64,000 nt of DNA, taken from NCBI RefSeq assembly GCF_013204845.1, contig NZ_JABMKY010000026.1, forward strand, positions 62,001-126,000. Reading direction: 5' to 3'. A program made the translations under genes and the position numbers. The stretch's first letter is position 1; each line of letters begins with the position of its first letter. The notes below the pieces were generated by a model, which was not told where the DNA came from, searched no databases, and worked only from the letters and a program-made list of their open reading frames with translations. Origin of the DNA: Paenibacillus qinlingensis (GTDB lineage: Bacteria > Bacillota > Bacilli > Paenibacillales > NBRC-103111). This document shows, in pieces, positions 9,476-18,475 of the stretch.

Positions 9476-10699
9476 GTGTTGAATGCTGCCTATTGGTTAA
9501 CGAATGTGAGATTAGAGCAGGGCTATGCCAAAGAAGAGGGACAAGTCGTTGGTACGTCTACGAAGATTTATCATATTAGGATTGACGGTGACGCTATAGC
9601 TGAAGTGATCGGATCGGAATTGGAGCCTCAAGGGCATCTTCCCAAGTACGATTGTAAGGAATCCCTGCTGCTGCCCTCTTTCGAGGAGGCGCATATCCAT
9701 TTAGATAAAACATATTATGACGGGCCGTGGAAAGCGGTCAACAAAGTCTCCAGCATTTTCGAGCGGATTGAAGAAGAAGAACTACTTTTGCCCAAACTGC
9801 TTCCTATGGCAAGACAACAAGCCGAGAGCATTCTGGCGCTTATTCAAGGGTTTGGTGCCACACATGTCCGCAGCCATTGTAACATCGAACCCATCAGTGG
9901 ATTACACCGTTTGGAAGCGACCAAGCTAGCTTTAGAGACGTTCTCTGGTAAAATATCCTCTGAAATCGTTGCTTTCCCACAGCATGGACTGCTTCGATCA
10001 GATTCTGTTGGGCTCGTAAAGCAATCTTTAGCAGAAGGAGCGACCCTTGTTGGCGGGGTAGATCCCTATACAGTAGATGGCGATATTGAAAAATCATTGC
10101 ACACCATGGTAGAGTTAGCAGTTATGAACAATGCCGGCATCGATCTGCACTTGCATGATGGCAATGAAGCCGGGAAGCAAACTTTGCTACGGCTGGCTAA
10201 TTTGACAGAAGAAGCCGGCTTACAAGGCAAAGTGACGGTTAGCCATGCATTTTGGTTTGCTAGTGCTTCTAAGCAGGAATCCGAAGAAGTAGCTGCAAGG
10301 ATGTCATCTTTGGGCATGTCTATTGCCTCGACAGTGCCCATCGGGAAATCAACAATGCCTCTCCCTATGCTGCACAGCAAGGGTGTTCATGTGAAATTAG
10401 CAACAGACAGCTTGACGGATCACTGGTCTCCTTTTGGAAGTGGCGATCAGTTGGAGAGAGCCGGACGGTTCGCAGAACTTTATGGGTATAACGATGAGTT
10501 ATCTCTATCTCAATCCCTTGGCTTCATTACCGGCGGGATCACACCGCTCGACCACAAAGGTGAACAAGTATGGCCTAAAGTTGGTGACACCGCAAGCTTT
10601 GTTCTCCTGCCTGCCAGCTGCTCGGCAGAAGCCGTAGCGCGAAGAACGAAGCGTCAAGCCGTTTGGTACAAGGGATCGCTCGTAAGCGGAACTCTGTGA
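9476..10699 (+). CDS. Cytosine deaminase-like metal-dependent amidohydrolase
   Basis: Cytoplasmic hydrolase of 407 aa of the amidohydrolase superfamily, closest in motif layout to CodA. The metal site is visible: H-x-H in EEAHIHLDKTYY, a third His in DLHLHDG, a fourth in VSHAFWF, and the Asp in ATDSLTDHWSPFGSGD. The last string matches the CodA-type 'D..W.PFG.GD' signature that shapes the active site. The GTG at 9476 was preferred because AGAGAAGGA lies about 9 nt upstream; the frame is open for 11 more codons to a TTG at 9443. The substrate may be a pyrimidine or another N-heterocycle; the sequence does not decide. A single gene closed by a strong hairpin. Confidence 0.85.
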   Translation: MLNAAYWLTNVRLEQGYAKEEGQVVGTSTKIYHIRIDGDAIAEVIGSELEPQGHLPKYDCKESLLLPSFEEAHIHLDKTYYDGPWKAVNKVSSIFERIEEEELLLPKLLPMARQQAESILALIQGFGATHVRSHCNIEPISGLHRLEATKLALETFSGKISSEIVAFPQHGLLRSDSVGLVKQSLAEGATLVGGVDPYTVDGDIEKSLHTMVELAVMNNAGIDLHLHDGNEAGKQTLLRLANLTEEAGLQGKVTVSHAFWFASASKQESEEVAARMSSLGMSIASTVPIGKSTMPLPMLHSKGVHVKLATDSLTDHWSPFGSGDQLERAGRFAELYGYNDELSLSQSLGFITGGITPLDHKGEQVWPKVGDTASFVLLPASCSAEAVARRTKRQAVWYKGSLVSGTL

Positions 10700-10830
10700 A
10701 TTTATCTGAACGATGACAACTCAAATCGCAAAAAAATTGATATATTAATATAACTAATCATTTTAATATTAAGAAAATCTCCCAGAGTAGTTCCCTAAAT
10801 TGGGGCTACCACATCCCCATCATTCAAAAA

Positions 10831-10867
10831 AAAACACGATAACCCCTATTTGGGGTTATCGTGTTTT
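10831..10867. terminator. Bidirectional rho-independent terminator
   Basis: Perfect 16-bp stem (AAAACACGATAACCCC and its complement) with a 5-nt loop and a T-run on both strands. It serves the converging amidohydrolase (+) and epimerase-like gene (-). Confidence 0.95.
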
Positions 10868-10885
10868 TTTGAGACTATCCGCAAA

Positions 10886-11833
10886 TTAACTCAGTAACTT
10901 GTTAATAACTTCACGCCAATCTCCTGCACCAATTGAAAGATCTAAATACCATTCAAATGATGCATCTGCCGGTACTACTTGTGCAGATCCATTGCTTACG
11001 GCCCGATCAAGTGAATCATAATAGCCAATACTAGGCTCCAATGCACAAGTAACGCGATCATTGAACATCCCTTCATCCACCCATACCCCTAGATAAGGAA
11101 CCTTCTCTTTGGGAACCGATATGATCAGGAAGTTTTCACTTTCCTGACTGTATAAACCAGACCAACTTACGGGCACTTGCCCCTCGTAATAAAACTTTCT
11201 TCCGTCCCCGGTAACCGCGGGGGAAATCTGAGAGACATCATCCCAAGCATACGCTTCCCCATTCTTCAGCTTATGACCTTCAAACACGCAAAGCATTTTT
11301 GTCATCGATTCGGGGAGAAGAATACGAGTTGGCTCTGTAACAGTGAACTGCGGGTGAGGCACCCACAAGAACGGCATAGGCTGATCACTCGTATTATCAA
11401 CTCTGTAATTCATCCTTACTTTAGTTGCCGAATGAAAAGAGAGGCTTCTTGTAAACCGATACGGGTGCAATGGACTTTCTACCGAACACACAACCTCATT
11501 CTCTTCGACTCTATACGTCCAAGGAATCGACCAAATTTCGCCATGGTCGGGCAGATGAATGTTCTTCTCCAATTGACAAGCATTAATCGTCGGAAAACAT
11601 TCATCCCAACCACTCATATCCCACTCGCCAAAGGAGGAGCCGTATACAGGCTGACTTAAGGGTCTCGCGCCTGAATCCATCAGCCACTCTTTACCACTAG
11701 GCTTGTAAAGGATTGAAACCAACTTCCCACCGAGACTTGGTACAATCTCCAATCGGATTTGCTCATTTTCAATGGTGATGGATAAGAATCCTTTATAGGT
11801 TCCCGTTGTTATGCTAGTCTTAGTCTCTTTCAT
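10886..11833 (-). CDS. Aldose 1-epimerase/galactose mutarotase-fold protein
   Basis: Protein of 315 aa with the beta-supersandwich fold of aldose epimerases: typical early motif IRLEIVPSLGGKLVSILYK, central HPQFTV region and late ALEPSIGYYDS. A mutarotase would interconvert alpha and beta anomers of a sugar. The standard galM catalytic set is only loosely recognisable, so the substrate and even the activity are uncertain. The start ATG overlaps the stop of the upstream DUF5107 gene (TGATG), implying translational coupling and a joint function. Since that partner has a related fold at its N-terminus, the pair may act on the same carbohydrate. It ends just before the shared bidirectional terminator. 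Confidence 0.82.
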   Translation of the reverse strand: MKETKTSITTGTYKGFLSITIENEQIRLEIVPSLGGKLVSILYKPSGKEWLMDSGARPLSQPVYGSSFGEWDMSGWDECFPTINACQLEKNIHLPDHGEIWSIPWTYRVEENEVVCSVESPLHPYRFTRSLSFHSATKVRMNYRVDNTSDQPMPFLWVPHPQFTVTEPTRILLPESMTKMLCVFEGHKLKNGEAYAWDDVSQISPAVTGDGRKFYYEGQVPVSWSGLYSQESENFLIISVPKEKVPYLGVWVDEGMFNDRVTCALEPSIGYYDSLDRAVSNGSAQVVPADASFEWYLDLSIGAGDWREVINKLLS

Positions 11834-14800
11834 CAATGACTCATACCTCGATGAATACGTGCCCCTGCATGATTAGCCTCTAGATTCAGGGCTTTATCGA
11901 ACTGCTCTCTAGCCATTGCCAGGTTACCCAGTCCGAGGTGCCCCAGTCCCATCATATATAGACAGTGAACTTCATTGCGTACATTCAAATTATCCTCGAA
12001 AACCAAGAAGTCAGGTAAGGAAACCGCGAAGTAGTCAAATTTCACTTCGTCGAACACGTGTTTCTCAGCGTAATCTATTAGCTTATTGAAACGACGCTTC
12101 GCTTCCTTTTCGTTCCCTCGTGCAAGCCAAGCCATTCCTTGATAGAAGATCATATCGGGCGGTTGATCGTTGTAATACATGGCACTAGCTGGCTCCTCTA
12201 GTCCCTGTGAAGCGATTTCGAAACATTCCTGTGCTTGCTGCGTTTGGTTCAAACCCTCATGAGCGAGTCCAAGATAATAGTACACATTATTTTCTTGCGC
12301 ACCAGACAGTTTACCTTCACCCAGATTCTCAGGATAAATAAGCGCTTCATGTAAAAATGATACTGCTGCTTCATAGCGATTATCGGCTAATGCAGCCTTC
12401 GCAAGCTCAACATGGGCACATACATGCTGACCCGTTACTTTGCCCTCGCCACCTTCCCAAGGATGGAAGTTGCGTGCTTGAATAGCTTGAACGGCTTTAT
12501 CATGAAAACCTTGCGCATTCAGGAGAGTAACATACTCCACGTAAAGGTCGTCGCGTTTGTTCACTAAATCTTGGTGTTCCTCTAGCTTCGCGCAACGAAT
12601 CGCAGCGCTGTAACTAAGCTTCTTATACAATTGATCCAGTTCATAGAAGACGCGTGCATCATCTTGATTGCAAGCAAAAGCTCTCTCCATGGCGATAAGA
12701 GCCGCTGCCGAATCCCCTCGTTTGTTATAATACGCGAGAGACAGGTTGCGATGTACCGTCGCGAAATCTTCGCCAATTGAGCGTGACGCTTCCCAGTGTA
12801 GGATGGCATCCTCGTGCCTTTTTTTATCGTAACACCAATTGCCTAGATAATAATGTGCTTTATCATCGTCATCAGTATCCGCCGAAATAACGCTTGTCAG
12901 CACTTGCAGATCGAATAAATTATTCGGGAAACAGTAATCCGAAGTTGCGTTATTCCCCTCATTCCTGTGAATACTAGCCAGTTCCGAATGCCCTGCTTTC
13001 TCATAAAGAAAGCTTAATGTGTAATGGACCATCGGGTTCACTTTGGAGGAATCGTGACCTTGGACAATTCGCCCAAGCAATTCGATGGCTTCCTCGAACA
13101 AACCGCAATTCGCATAATCCGATGCCAGGTTCAAATAATTATGCGCATCCCCGCGCATGAGGCGAGTCAGTTCCGATAATGCTTCAATAGCAAGATCCTG
13201 CTCTCCTTGGCTTGCAAGCGTAAGGTAGCGTTCGTTGGCCGCTCCAAAATCAGCGATATCAAGAGCAAGTGTCTCCTGTGAGAAGACAACCGCTTCCTGC
13301 AATTGTCCCAACTTCCGAAGAAGTGCAGCTTTCAGGTGACGAGCTTTGTAATTGCGTGAATTGCGGACCTGTGAGCGCTCAACCAATTCCAACGCTTCAC
13401 TATACGAACCCTTCTCACAAGCAATTTGTGCCAAGGTGAAGAACCCCGCATCTTGCCAATTCGCCGACCATGTCGATTTGTAGAGAGCAGCGAATGCTTC
13501 TTCCTTACGTCCCTGCTCTTTAAGTGCTACGCCTAATTGATAGAGCGCTTCACTATCATATGGATTTGGATTGCGCCAAGTAAGCGACTTGATCGCCGTC
13601 CGGAAGTGTTCCTCCGCCTGGGAGAACAGCCCACGACGCAGTAAGAGTGTACCGTAAGCGACATTAATACGGCTATCGCTTGGGTCGCGCTTTAGGCCTT
13701 CTACATAGTAATCCTCTGGCTCGAAGGTAGCGTGACGATATTGTTCTAAATGCAGGCCAGCAAAATATAACTGCTCATTCGTTTTCAACTCCGCAGGCTC
13801 CAGCAGTGGTTTAGCGGCATCCGGCACTTGCTCAATGGAAGGCTTCGCAGGCTGGTAAGCAATGAGCAGTATCCCCGTTGCATCCCTGACAGTCAGTTTC
13901 AAGTCATGTGCTTGGTCGTTTTCATCCAATGTAAGGACTGACTTCAATGTTTCAGTTGGAGAGAGCTTCACAATCTCCTTCAAATACGTTCGGTTGCGAC
14001 CTTTCAACTCAACAACAGCGCCATCAAATACGGAAGTTGCGTAGGCCAATACGACCACTTCACGCGTCTTCTCGTCAACTTCTAAGTTGACGGCAGCATC
14101 GATCGAAGCATTTTTAACGACGCAAATATTTTTGTAAGGCATGAAATATTGCTTGAACGATTTTTCCTCATAAGGTTGCAGCCACGTGAAGTCCGGTTGG
14201 TTGTCTGTGTAAACACCAGTCATGAGTTCAATGTAAGGTCCGTCTTCATCCGTCAAGTTGCGATCCCACGCTTGCCCGAATTCGCCATTTCCCCATGTCC
14301 ATTGTTTCTTTCCAGGTGAAACATGATGATTGGCTACGTGCAACAAACCTGCTCCAACTCCATGATCATAACCGCCAACGAAATTGTAATCGGATTTGTA
14401 GGCCATATACGAAGTAGGAACGGGAATGTTCTTATAGCGAGATATATCTACGCCAGCCGAATAATCCATTTTGTAGTACGTTCCAGTTGCAATAGGGAAC
14501 CTGGAGACGTCACGTTTACCATGGTCAAAGACAGCCGTTACATCTGGCGGAAATACAGATTGCGTATTGTCATTAACCGCGACCGCGGGGTTCGCCCACC
14601 ACAAGAACGTTTGTGGTTCGGATGTGCGATTATATAACTGCGCAGAAATTTCTAGGTAGGCTTTGCCCGGATACAAAGTGAAACCTGCCGTCACTTTCGT
14701 GCCGTACATGCGGTCGATCTCACTCACCCATACGGTAGCGCTTCCGTCTTCTTGCTCGGTAAGTTTATATTCAACTGGACCGTACGTATTCGGACGGTGA

Positions 14801-15171
14801 TGCTGCGGCCAATTGAATTCGATGCCACCGGAAATCCAAGGCCCTGCAAGGCCAACCAAGGCTGGTTTAATGACACGATTATAATAAACGAAGTCATAGT
14901 CGTTCGTTTTGTCCAACGCACGGTAAATGCGTCCGCCAAGCTCAGGCATAATCTCGATGCGAACATACTCGTTTTCCAAGATCACCATACGATACGACTG
15001 GGGCTTCTTCTCGTCTTCAATTTTATCAATAACGGGATGCGGATATACCTTACCAGAGCTTCCTTGATAAACACGTTTCTCCAGGAACATCGGATTGCGA
15101 TCAGGCTCACCAATGCCATACGTCGGGATCGACGTCTCTTCTTCCCATATGCGAACTTTCTGACTCAACAT
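11833..15171 (-). CDS. Large DUF5107 / tetratricopeptide-repeat protein
   Basis: Protein of about 1112 aa without a signal peptide, so probably cytoplasmic. The N-terminal part (about 30-400) matches the DUF5107 family, a galactose-mutarotase-like beta-supersandwich with motifs IEIMPELGGRIYRALDK, GPWISGGIEFNWPQHH and PNTYGPVEY. The rest (about 460-1110) is a helical array of tetratricopeptide repeats such as DSEALYQLGVALKEQGR and HYYLGNWCYDKKRHEDAILHW. The biochemical role of this combination is not established as far as I know; a glycan-modifying or glycan-sensing role is a guess from the fold and the coupled epimerase gene. The start is placed at the ATG at 15171, 5 nt after GGGAG; ATG 15174 and TTG 15168 are alternatives. 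Divergent from an AraC regulator that is its likely activator. Confidence 0.82.
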   Translation of the reverse strand: MLSQKVRIWEEETSIPTYGIGEPDRNPMFLEKRVYQGSSGKVYPHPVIDKIEDEKKPQSYRMVILENEYVRIEIMPELGGRIYRALDKTNDYDFVYYNRVIKPALVGLAGPWISGGIEFNWPQHHRPNTYGPVEYKLTEQEDGSATVWVSEIDRMYGTKVTAGFTLYPGKAYLEISAQLYNRTSEPQTFLWWANPAVAVNDNTQSVFPPDVTAVFDHGKRDVSRFPIATGTYYKMDYSAGVDISRYKNIPVPTSYMAYKSDYNFVGGYDHGVGAGLLHVANHHVSPGKKQWTWGNGEFGQAWDRNLTDEDGPYIELMTGVYTDNQPDFTWLQPYEEKSFKQYFMPYKNICVVKNASIDAAVNLEVDEKTREVVVLAYATSVFDGAVVELKGRNRTYLKEIVKLSPTETLKSVLTLDENDQAHDLKLTVRDATGILLIAYQPAKPSIEQVPDAAKPLLEPAELKTNEQLYFAGLHLEQYRHATFEPEDYYVEGLKRDPSDSRINVAYGTLLLRRGLFSQAEEHFRTAIKSLTWRNPNPYDSEALYQLGVALKEQGRKEEAFAALYKSTWSANWQDAGFFTLAQIACEKGSYSEALELVERSQVRNSRNYKARHLKAALLRKLGQLQEAVVFSQETLALDIADFGAANERYLTLASQGEQDLAIEALSELTRLMRGDAHNYLNLASDYANCGLFEEAIELLGRIVQGHDSSKVNPMVHYTLSFLYEKAGHSELASIHRNEGNNATSDYCFPNNLFDLQVLTSVISADTDDDDKAHYYLGNWCYDKKRHEDAILHWEASRSIGEDFATVHRNLSLAYYNKRGDSAAALIAMERAFACNQDDARVFYELDQLYKKLSYSAAIRCAKLEEHQDLVNKRDDLYVEYVTLLNAQGFHDKAVQAIQARNFHPWEGGEGKVTGQHVCAHVELAKAALADNRYEAAVSFLHEALIYPENLGEGKLSGAQENNVYYYLGLAHEGLNQTQQAQECFEIASQGLEEPASAMYYNDQPPDMIFYQGMAWLARGNEKEAKRRFNKLIDYAEKHVFDEVKFDYFAVSLPDFLVFEDNLNVRNEVHCLYMMGLGHLGLGNLAMAREQFDKALNLEANHAGARIHRGMSH

Positions 15172-15285
15172 CATCACTCCCTTATTCGATTGTCTCTACT
15201 TTACCTCGGATGCTGGCAACAGCCAATTGACAAAATGCTTAATGTAATGGATTATATTCTTATTATTAAAAGGGAGGCCATACAA

Positions 15286-16176
15286 ATGGATATGACTAGA
15301 AAGCCAGAAGGGTTCGAAGAAGAGAAATTGTTCATCCTTCCAGAATATATGCAGACGGAACTCTCCCGCTCCGAGCTGACGCGAGATTTATTCGTTAGTG
15401 ATATTGGCTTCTTCCCGCATGCCCGTCATCATTATCGGGAACGTCCTGAGGGCAGCAGCTCCCATATTGTCATCTTTTGCTCAGAAGGAGAAGGCTGGAT
15501 TGAAGTAGGGCAACAAGCTGCATTCACCTTGACTCCAAATCACCTAGCCGTCATACCTGCCCACACACCACATCGATATGGTGCCTCTACCCATGCACCA
15601 TGGAGTATTTACTGGTTTCATCTCCAAGGCAACCATACAGCGGCTTTTATACAGATGTACGGGATGGATACGGGTCCCCTACATTTACCCATCGGCGCAA
15701 TGACCGAATATAAGGATGTTTTTGATACATGTTACTACCTGCTTTCTGATAAAACCTACTCATTACCTATCCACACACACGTTTCCCAGTCTATCCGGCA
15801 ACTCATTAGCAGCATCGGTATTAGCGTGGGAGGTACAGCTAGAGACAGAAAAAGAGAGCAATATCTAGAAGTGGCCATCCAATACATGAATGATCACTTA
15901 GAAGATGCCATTAGGCTCCCTGAATTGGCCAAACACACAGGTTTATCCAGACAACATTTAATTTTATTATTCAACGAGGTAACAGGGATTCCACCAATTG
16001 AATACTTTTTGCGAATGAAAATTCAAAAAGCGGCTCAAATGCTCAGTTTAACGTCTCTTTCCATCAAAGAGGTTGCCGCAACCATCGGTATTTCGGATCC
16101 CTACTATTTCTCGAGATTATTTAAGAAGATAACCGGTTCTGCTCCTAGCACTTTTCGAAACGTTCCAAAAGGGTAA
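15286..16176 (+). CDS. AraC-family regulator with N-terminal cupin
   Basis: Regulator of 296 aa. The frame is open 178 codons further upstream, but that stretch is the antisense of the DUF5107 gene; ATG 15286 follows GGGAGG by 8 nt. The N-terminal half (about 40-170) is an AraC-type sugar-binding cupin (GEGWIEVGQQ, VIPAHTPHRYGA). Two helix-turn-helix motifs lie at about 215-290 (LPELAKHTGLSRQHLILLF; IKEVAATIGISDPYYFSRLF, then GSAPSTFR). Its divergent position suggests it controls the DUF5107/epimerase operon in response to a sugar. Confidence 0.93.
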   Translation: MDMTRKPEGFEEEKLFILPEYMQTELSRSELTRDLFVSDIGFFPHARHHYRERPEGSSSHIVIFCSEGEGWIEVGQQAAFTLTPNHLAVIPAHTPHRYGASTHAPWSIYWFHLQGNHTAAFIQMYGMDTGPLHLPIGAMTEYKDVFDTCYYLLSDKTYSLPIHTHVSQSIRQLISSIGISVGGTARDRKREQYLEVAIQYMNDHLEDAIRLPELAKHTGLSRQHLILLFNEVTGIPPIEYFLRMKIQKAAQMLSLTSLSIKEVAATIGISDPYYFSRLFKKITGSAPSTFRNVPKG

Positions 16177-16221
16177 TAATTGGATGAAATGATTTTGTCC
16201 TGGCATCCCCCGAATTAACAA

Positions 16222-16263
16222 AATGAACCCATCCAACTCAACTAAGAGTTCGATGGGTTCATT
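16222..16263. terminator. Bidirectional terminator
   Basis: Long stem AATGAACCCATCCAACTC against GAGTTCGATGGGTTCATT (one mismatch) with a 6-nt loop, between the converging AraC (+) and PhyH (-) genes. The flanking T-runs are short. Confidence 0.75.
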
Positions 16264-16276
16264 AATGTTTTCGTTC

Positions 16277-17149
16277 CTAACACTCTGCCCCTGTCATTTC
16301 ATTCGTAAACATCCGTTTATATTCCTTCGGTGTAAGCTTGCTTGCGGAAATAGGTGCATAGTGAACTTGTAGAGCACGCCGTCTCTTTGCAGAGAAATTC
16401 GGTGGTGTTCCGTGATGAAGCAGCCCGTGAAAGATCAAGACCCCTCCTGGTTGTAGCGGAACAGCAACATCATGATCGACTTGCACAGATCTGTCGCAGA
16501 GCTGCCAGTCACGGACAGCATAGTGTGGTGCACCGCCCTCACGATGTGAATATGGGATTACATGCATACAGCCATTATCTAATTCAGCAGGATCAAGCGC
16601 AGTCCATAAGCCAATAACAGCTTTGTCATAGGCAAGCGGACCATAAGCCATGTCTTGATGCCAAGGCTTCTCGGCGCCGCCTGTTGGCGGCTTGAGAATT
16701 GCTTGATCTTGAGCAACCTTGGCTTCTTCGCCGAAGAGCTTGCCCAATGCTTCCATGATTGATGGGTGATAAGCGATGTCGCGTAGACGCGGTTCATGAT
16801 CGATATAATCACTGAGCTTACGAGCGGCTAGCTCAATCTCTTCTAACGTTGTCAACTCATTACGTGGCTTGACGAATTGAATCTTAGTGCCGGTAGATGC
16901 ACCTGAGAGAATATCCATGACCGCTTCCAGCGACGTGTTTACTTCTTCTATGGATAAGGCTTGCTCCACTACAAGATAGCCGCGTGCCCAAAATTGCTTC
17001 ACATGCTCTTCTGTCAAATCACTCAACGTCGAGATACGATTGTCTTCGACTTGATCATAACGATACAAAGTATTAGCGATAGTATGAGCCAGCTGACGCT
17101 CTTCCTCATTTTCATAAGCATATAGCGTCTTCTGTTCTTTCGTTGACAT
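16277..17149 (-). CDS. Phytanoyl-CoA dioxygenase (PhyH) family protein, copy 1
   Basis: Fe(II)/2-oxoglutarate-dependent oxygenase of 290 aa. The ATG at 17149 follows AGGGGGG by 8 nt; the longer frame to 17239 has no site. Iron ligands are the HxD pair H164-Q-D166 (KPWHQDMAYG) and a C-terminal His at about 246 (LLHHGTPPN); an arginine cluster after it (RRRAL) would bind 2-oxoglutarate. Family members hydroxylate diverse small molecules, and the substrate here is unknown. It lies about 120 nt downstream of an AraC regulator on the same strand. It is one of three PhyH genes in the window that are each next to an AraC gene. Confidence 0.88.
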   Translation of the reverse strand: MSTKEQKTLYAYENEEERQLAHTIANTLYRYDQVEDNRISTLSDLTEEHVKQFWARGYLVVEQALSIEEVNTSLEAVMDILSGASTGTKIQFVKPRNELTTLEEIELAARKLSDYIDHEPRLRDIAYHPSIMEALGKLFGEEAKVAQDQAILKPPTGGAEKPWHQDMAYGPLAYDKAVIGLWTALDPAELDNGCMHVIPYSHREGGAPHYAVRDWQLCDRSVQVDHDVAVPLQPGGVLIFHGLLHHGTPPNFSAKRRRALQVHYAPISASKLTPKEYKRMFTNEMTGAEC

Positions 17150-17270
17150 GTGTGCAGCCCCCCTCTTCAAGCTTGGATAAAATGTCATTGTATCTAGCTT
17201 TATTCTAGCGTAGGAGGGATTCGAATGAACATGGCTCAAGCCAGTAATTCTTTGTACTTAAACCGCTTTT

Positions 17271-18101
17271 TTATAATTTCTTCTCTCCATGTAATCTAGG
17301 TTGAACACCGTCAAACTTAAAGTTTGAGGGCGGGAGACCATAGTGCTGCTTAAACTGCTTGCTAAACAAAAATATCGAGGAATAGCCAAGGGCATCGGAC
17401 ACTTGAGACACATTCATGGAGGTTTGTGAAAGTAAATATTTGGCGCGCTGCAATCGAATACGCGTGATATATTCTTTCACTGAGATCCCCGTGCACTGCT
17501 TGAATATTTTAGACAAATACTCAGGTGTTAATCCTACTAACTGCGCAAGCTCCTCGTAGGGCCTGCTCCGCCCATTGTCCTCTTGAATACGACGCATAAC
17601 CTGTGTTATAACCTGACGTTGTTTTTTGGAAACCGAGGTAGAAATTAGCTCTTGAGACTGCTTTCGACTACGGTACAATTTCATGAAAAGTTGCTTCATT
17701 AAACAGTCAAACTCCTGAGCTGTCCATTCATCCCTCTTGAACTTCGTTTCAAGTACCTGATTTAACTGTTGCTCAAGCTCATAAACTTCCTCTAGATAAA
17801 TAACTCGCTCAGGTAGCAGTTCCTCTGTGTATGGAGCTAGATCTTTCTCTAATCTAAAATGAATAAAAACAACCGTCAGTCTATTCTCGGGGTCTTGATC
17901 AGCTTCGGGTTGGTCGCCGGGATGTACTAGGAAACAGGCACCTTTCTGAATTGGGTATGAAATCCCATTAATACGCATTGTACCTTTGCCTGCTAAGGCA
18001 CACCACAGGTCATAATCTTGAAGAGGGGCAGTACGCCAATTCCAGCCAATCTCGCATAATGCTTTCCCACTATTATTACCGTCTATGACACTAAATTTCA
18101 C
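17271..18101 (-). CDS. AraC-family regulator upstream of PhyH copy 1
   Basis: Regulator of 276 aa starting at GTG 18101, which has AAGGAGG 8 nt upstream. The N-terminal cupin (about 15-95) has the sugar-sensor signature GKGTMRINGISYPIQKG, with VHPGDQPEA after it. The double helix-turn-helix is at about 175-262 (YEELAQLVGLTPEYLSKIFK; VSQVSDALGYSSIFLFSKQF). It probably activates the downstream PhyH gene, with which it may form an operon. The effector is unknown. Confidence 0.92.
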   Translation of the reverse strand: MKFSVIDGNNSGKALCEIGWNWRTAPLQDYDLWCALAGKGTMRINGISYPIQKGACFLVHPGDQPEADQDPENRLTVVFIHFRLEKDLAPYTEELLPERVIYLEEVYELEQQLNQVLETKFKRDEWTAQEFDCLMKQLFMKLYRSRKQSQELISTSVSKKQRQVITQVMRRIQEDNGRSRPYEELAQLVGLTPEYLSKIFKQCTGISVKEYITRIRLQRAKYLLSQTSMNVSQVSDALGYSSIFLFSKQFKQHYGLPPSNFKFDGVQPRLHGEKKL

Positions 18102-18228
18102 TTAGGTCGCCTCCTTACGTTAAGCGCTCTTGTGCTAGAGTGGTTGAATTAGAAGCAATAAACCATGTTGTAATGCAATATATCTCTTACTAAACTACTA
18201 ACCTTAAATTGCTAATCTGTCAAGAAAC

Positions 18229-18268
18229 GAAAAAAGAATGGTCTGCCTTTTATCAGCAGCCATTCTTA
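18229..18268 (-). terminator. Rho-independent terminator after the PhyH copy 2 operon
   Basis: On the minus strand the stem AAGAATGG-CTGC pairs with GCAGA-CCATTCTT and is followed by TTTTTT, shortly after the stop of the 62-codon frame. Confidence 0.8.
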
Positions 18269-18273
18269 TAAGC

Positions 18274-18462
18274 TCATTCCCTATATGTTTCACGAAGCCG
18301 ATCAGCCATCCACCGACACGTCTCCCATAAATCACTCACAGGCTCATTCGTAAAGGGGGCTCCAGGATGCGGGACTTGAGGACCTTGCGCATAGCCGACT
18401 CGCGCTTCTTGATACGTCGATCCTTCCATTCCCCACAACGATTTGATTAATCGAATCTCCAT
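18274..18462 (-). pseudogene. Short frame, apparent internal-deletion remnant of a TIM-barrel sugar phosphate isomerase/epimerase
   Basis: A 62-codon frame with a good ribosome binding site (AAGGGGA, 8 nt before ATG 18462, overlapping the stop of the PhyH gene). Residues 1-13 (MEIRLIKSLWGME) look like the first strand of an AP-endonuclease-2-like sugar isomerase. The following GYAQGPQVPHPGAP resembles the strongly conserved C-terminal part of the same family. The roughly 200 residues that should lie between are missing while the frame is kept, which suggests an internal deletion. It could instead be a genuine small protein. The family match is from memory of conserved motifs, not from a search. 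Confidence 0.45.
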
Positions 18463-18475
18463 GGCTGCATTCCCC

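Noticed and set aside
14752..15285. Upstream extension of the AraC reading frame by 178 codons
   Set aside because: Antisense to the strongly supported DUF5107 gene; the ribosome binding site is at 15273-15278.
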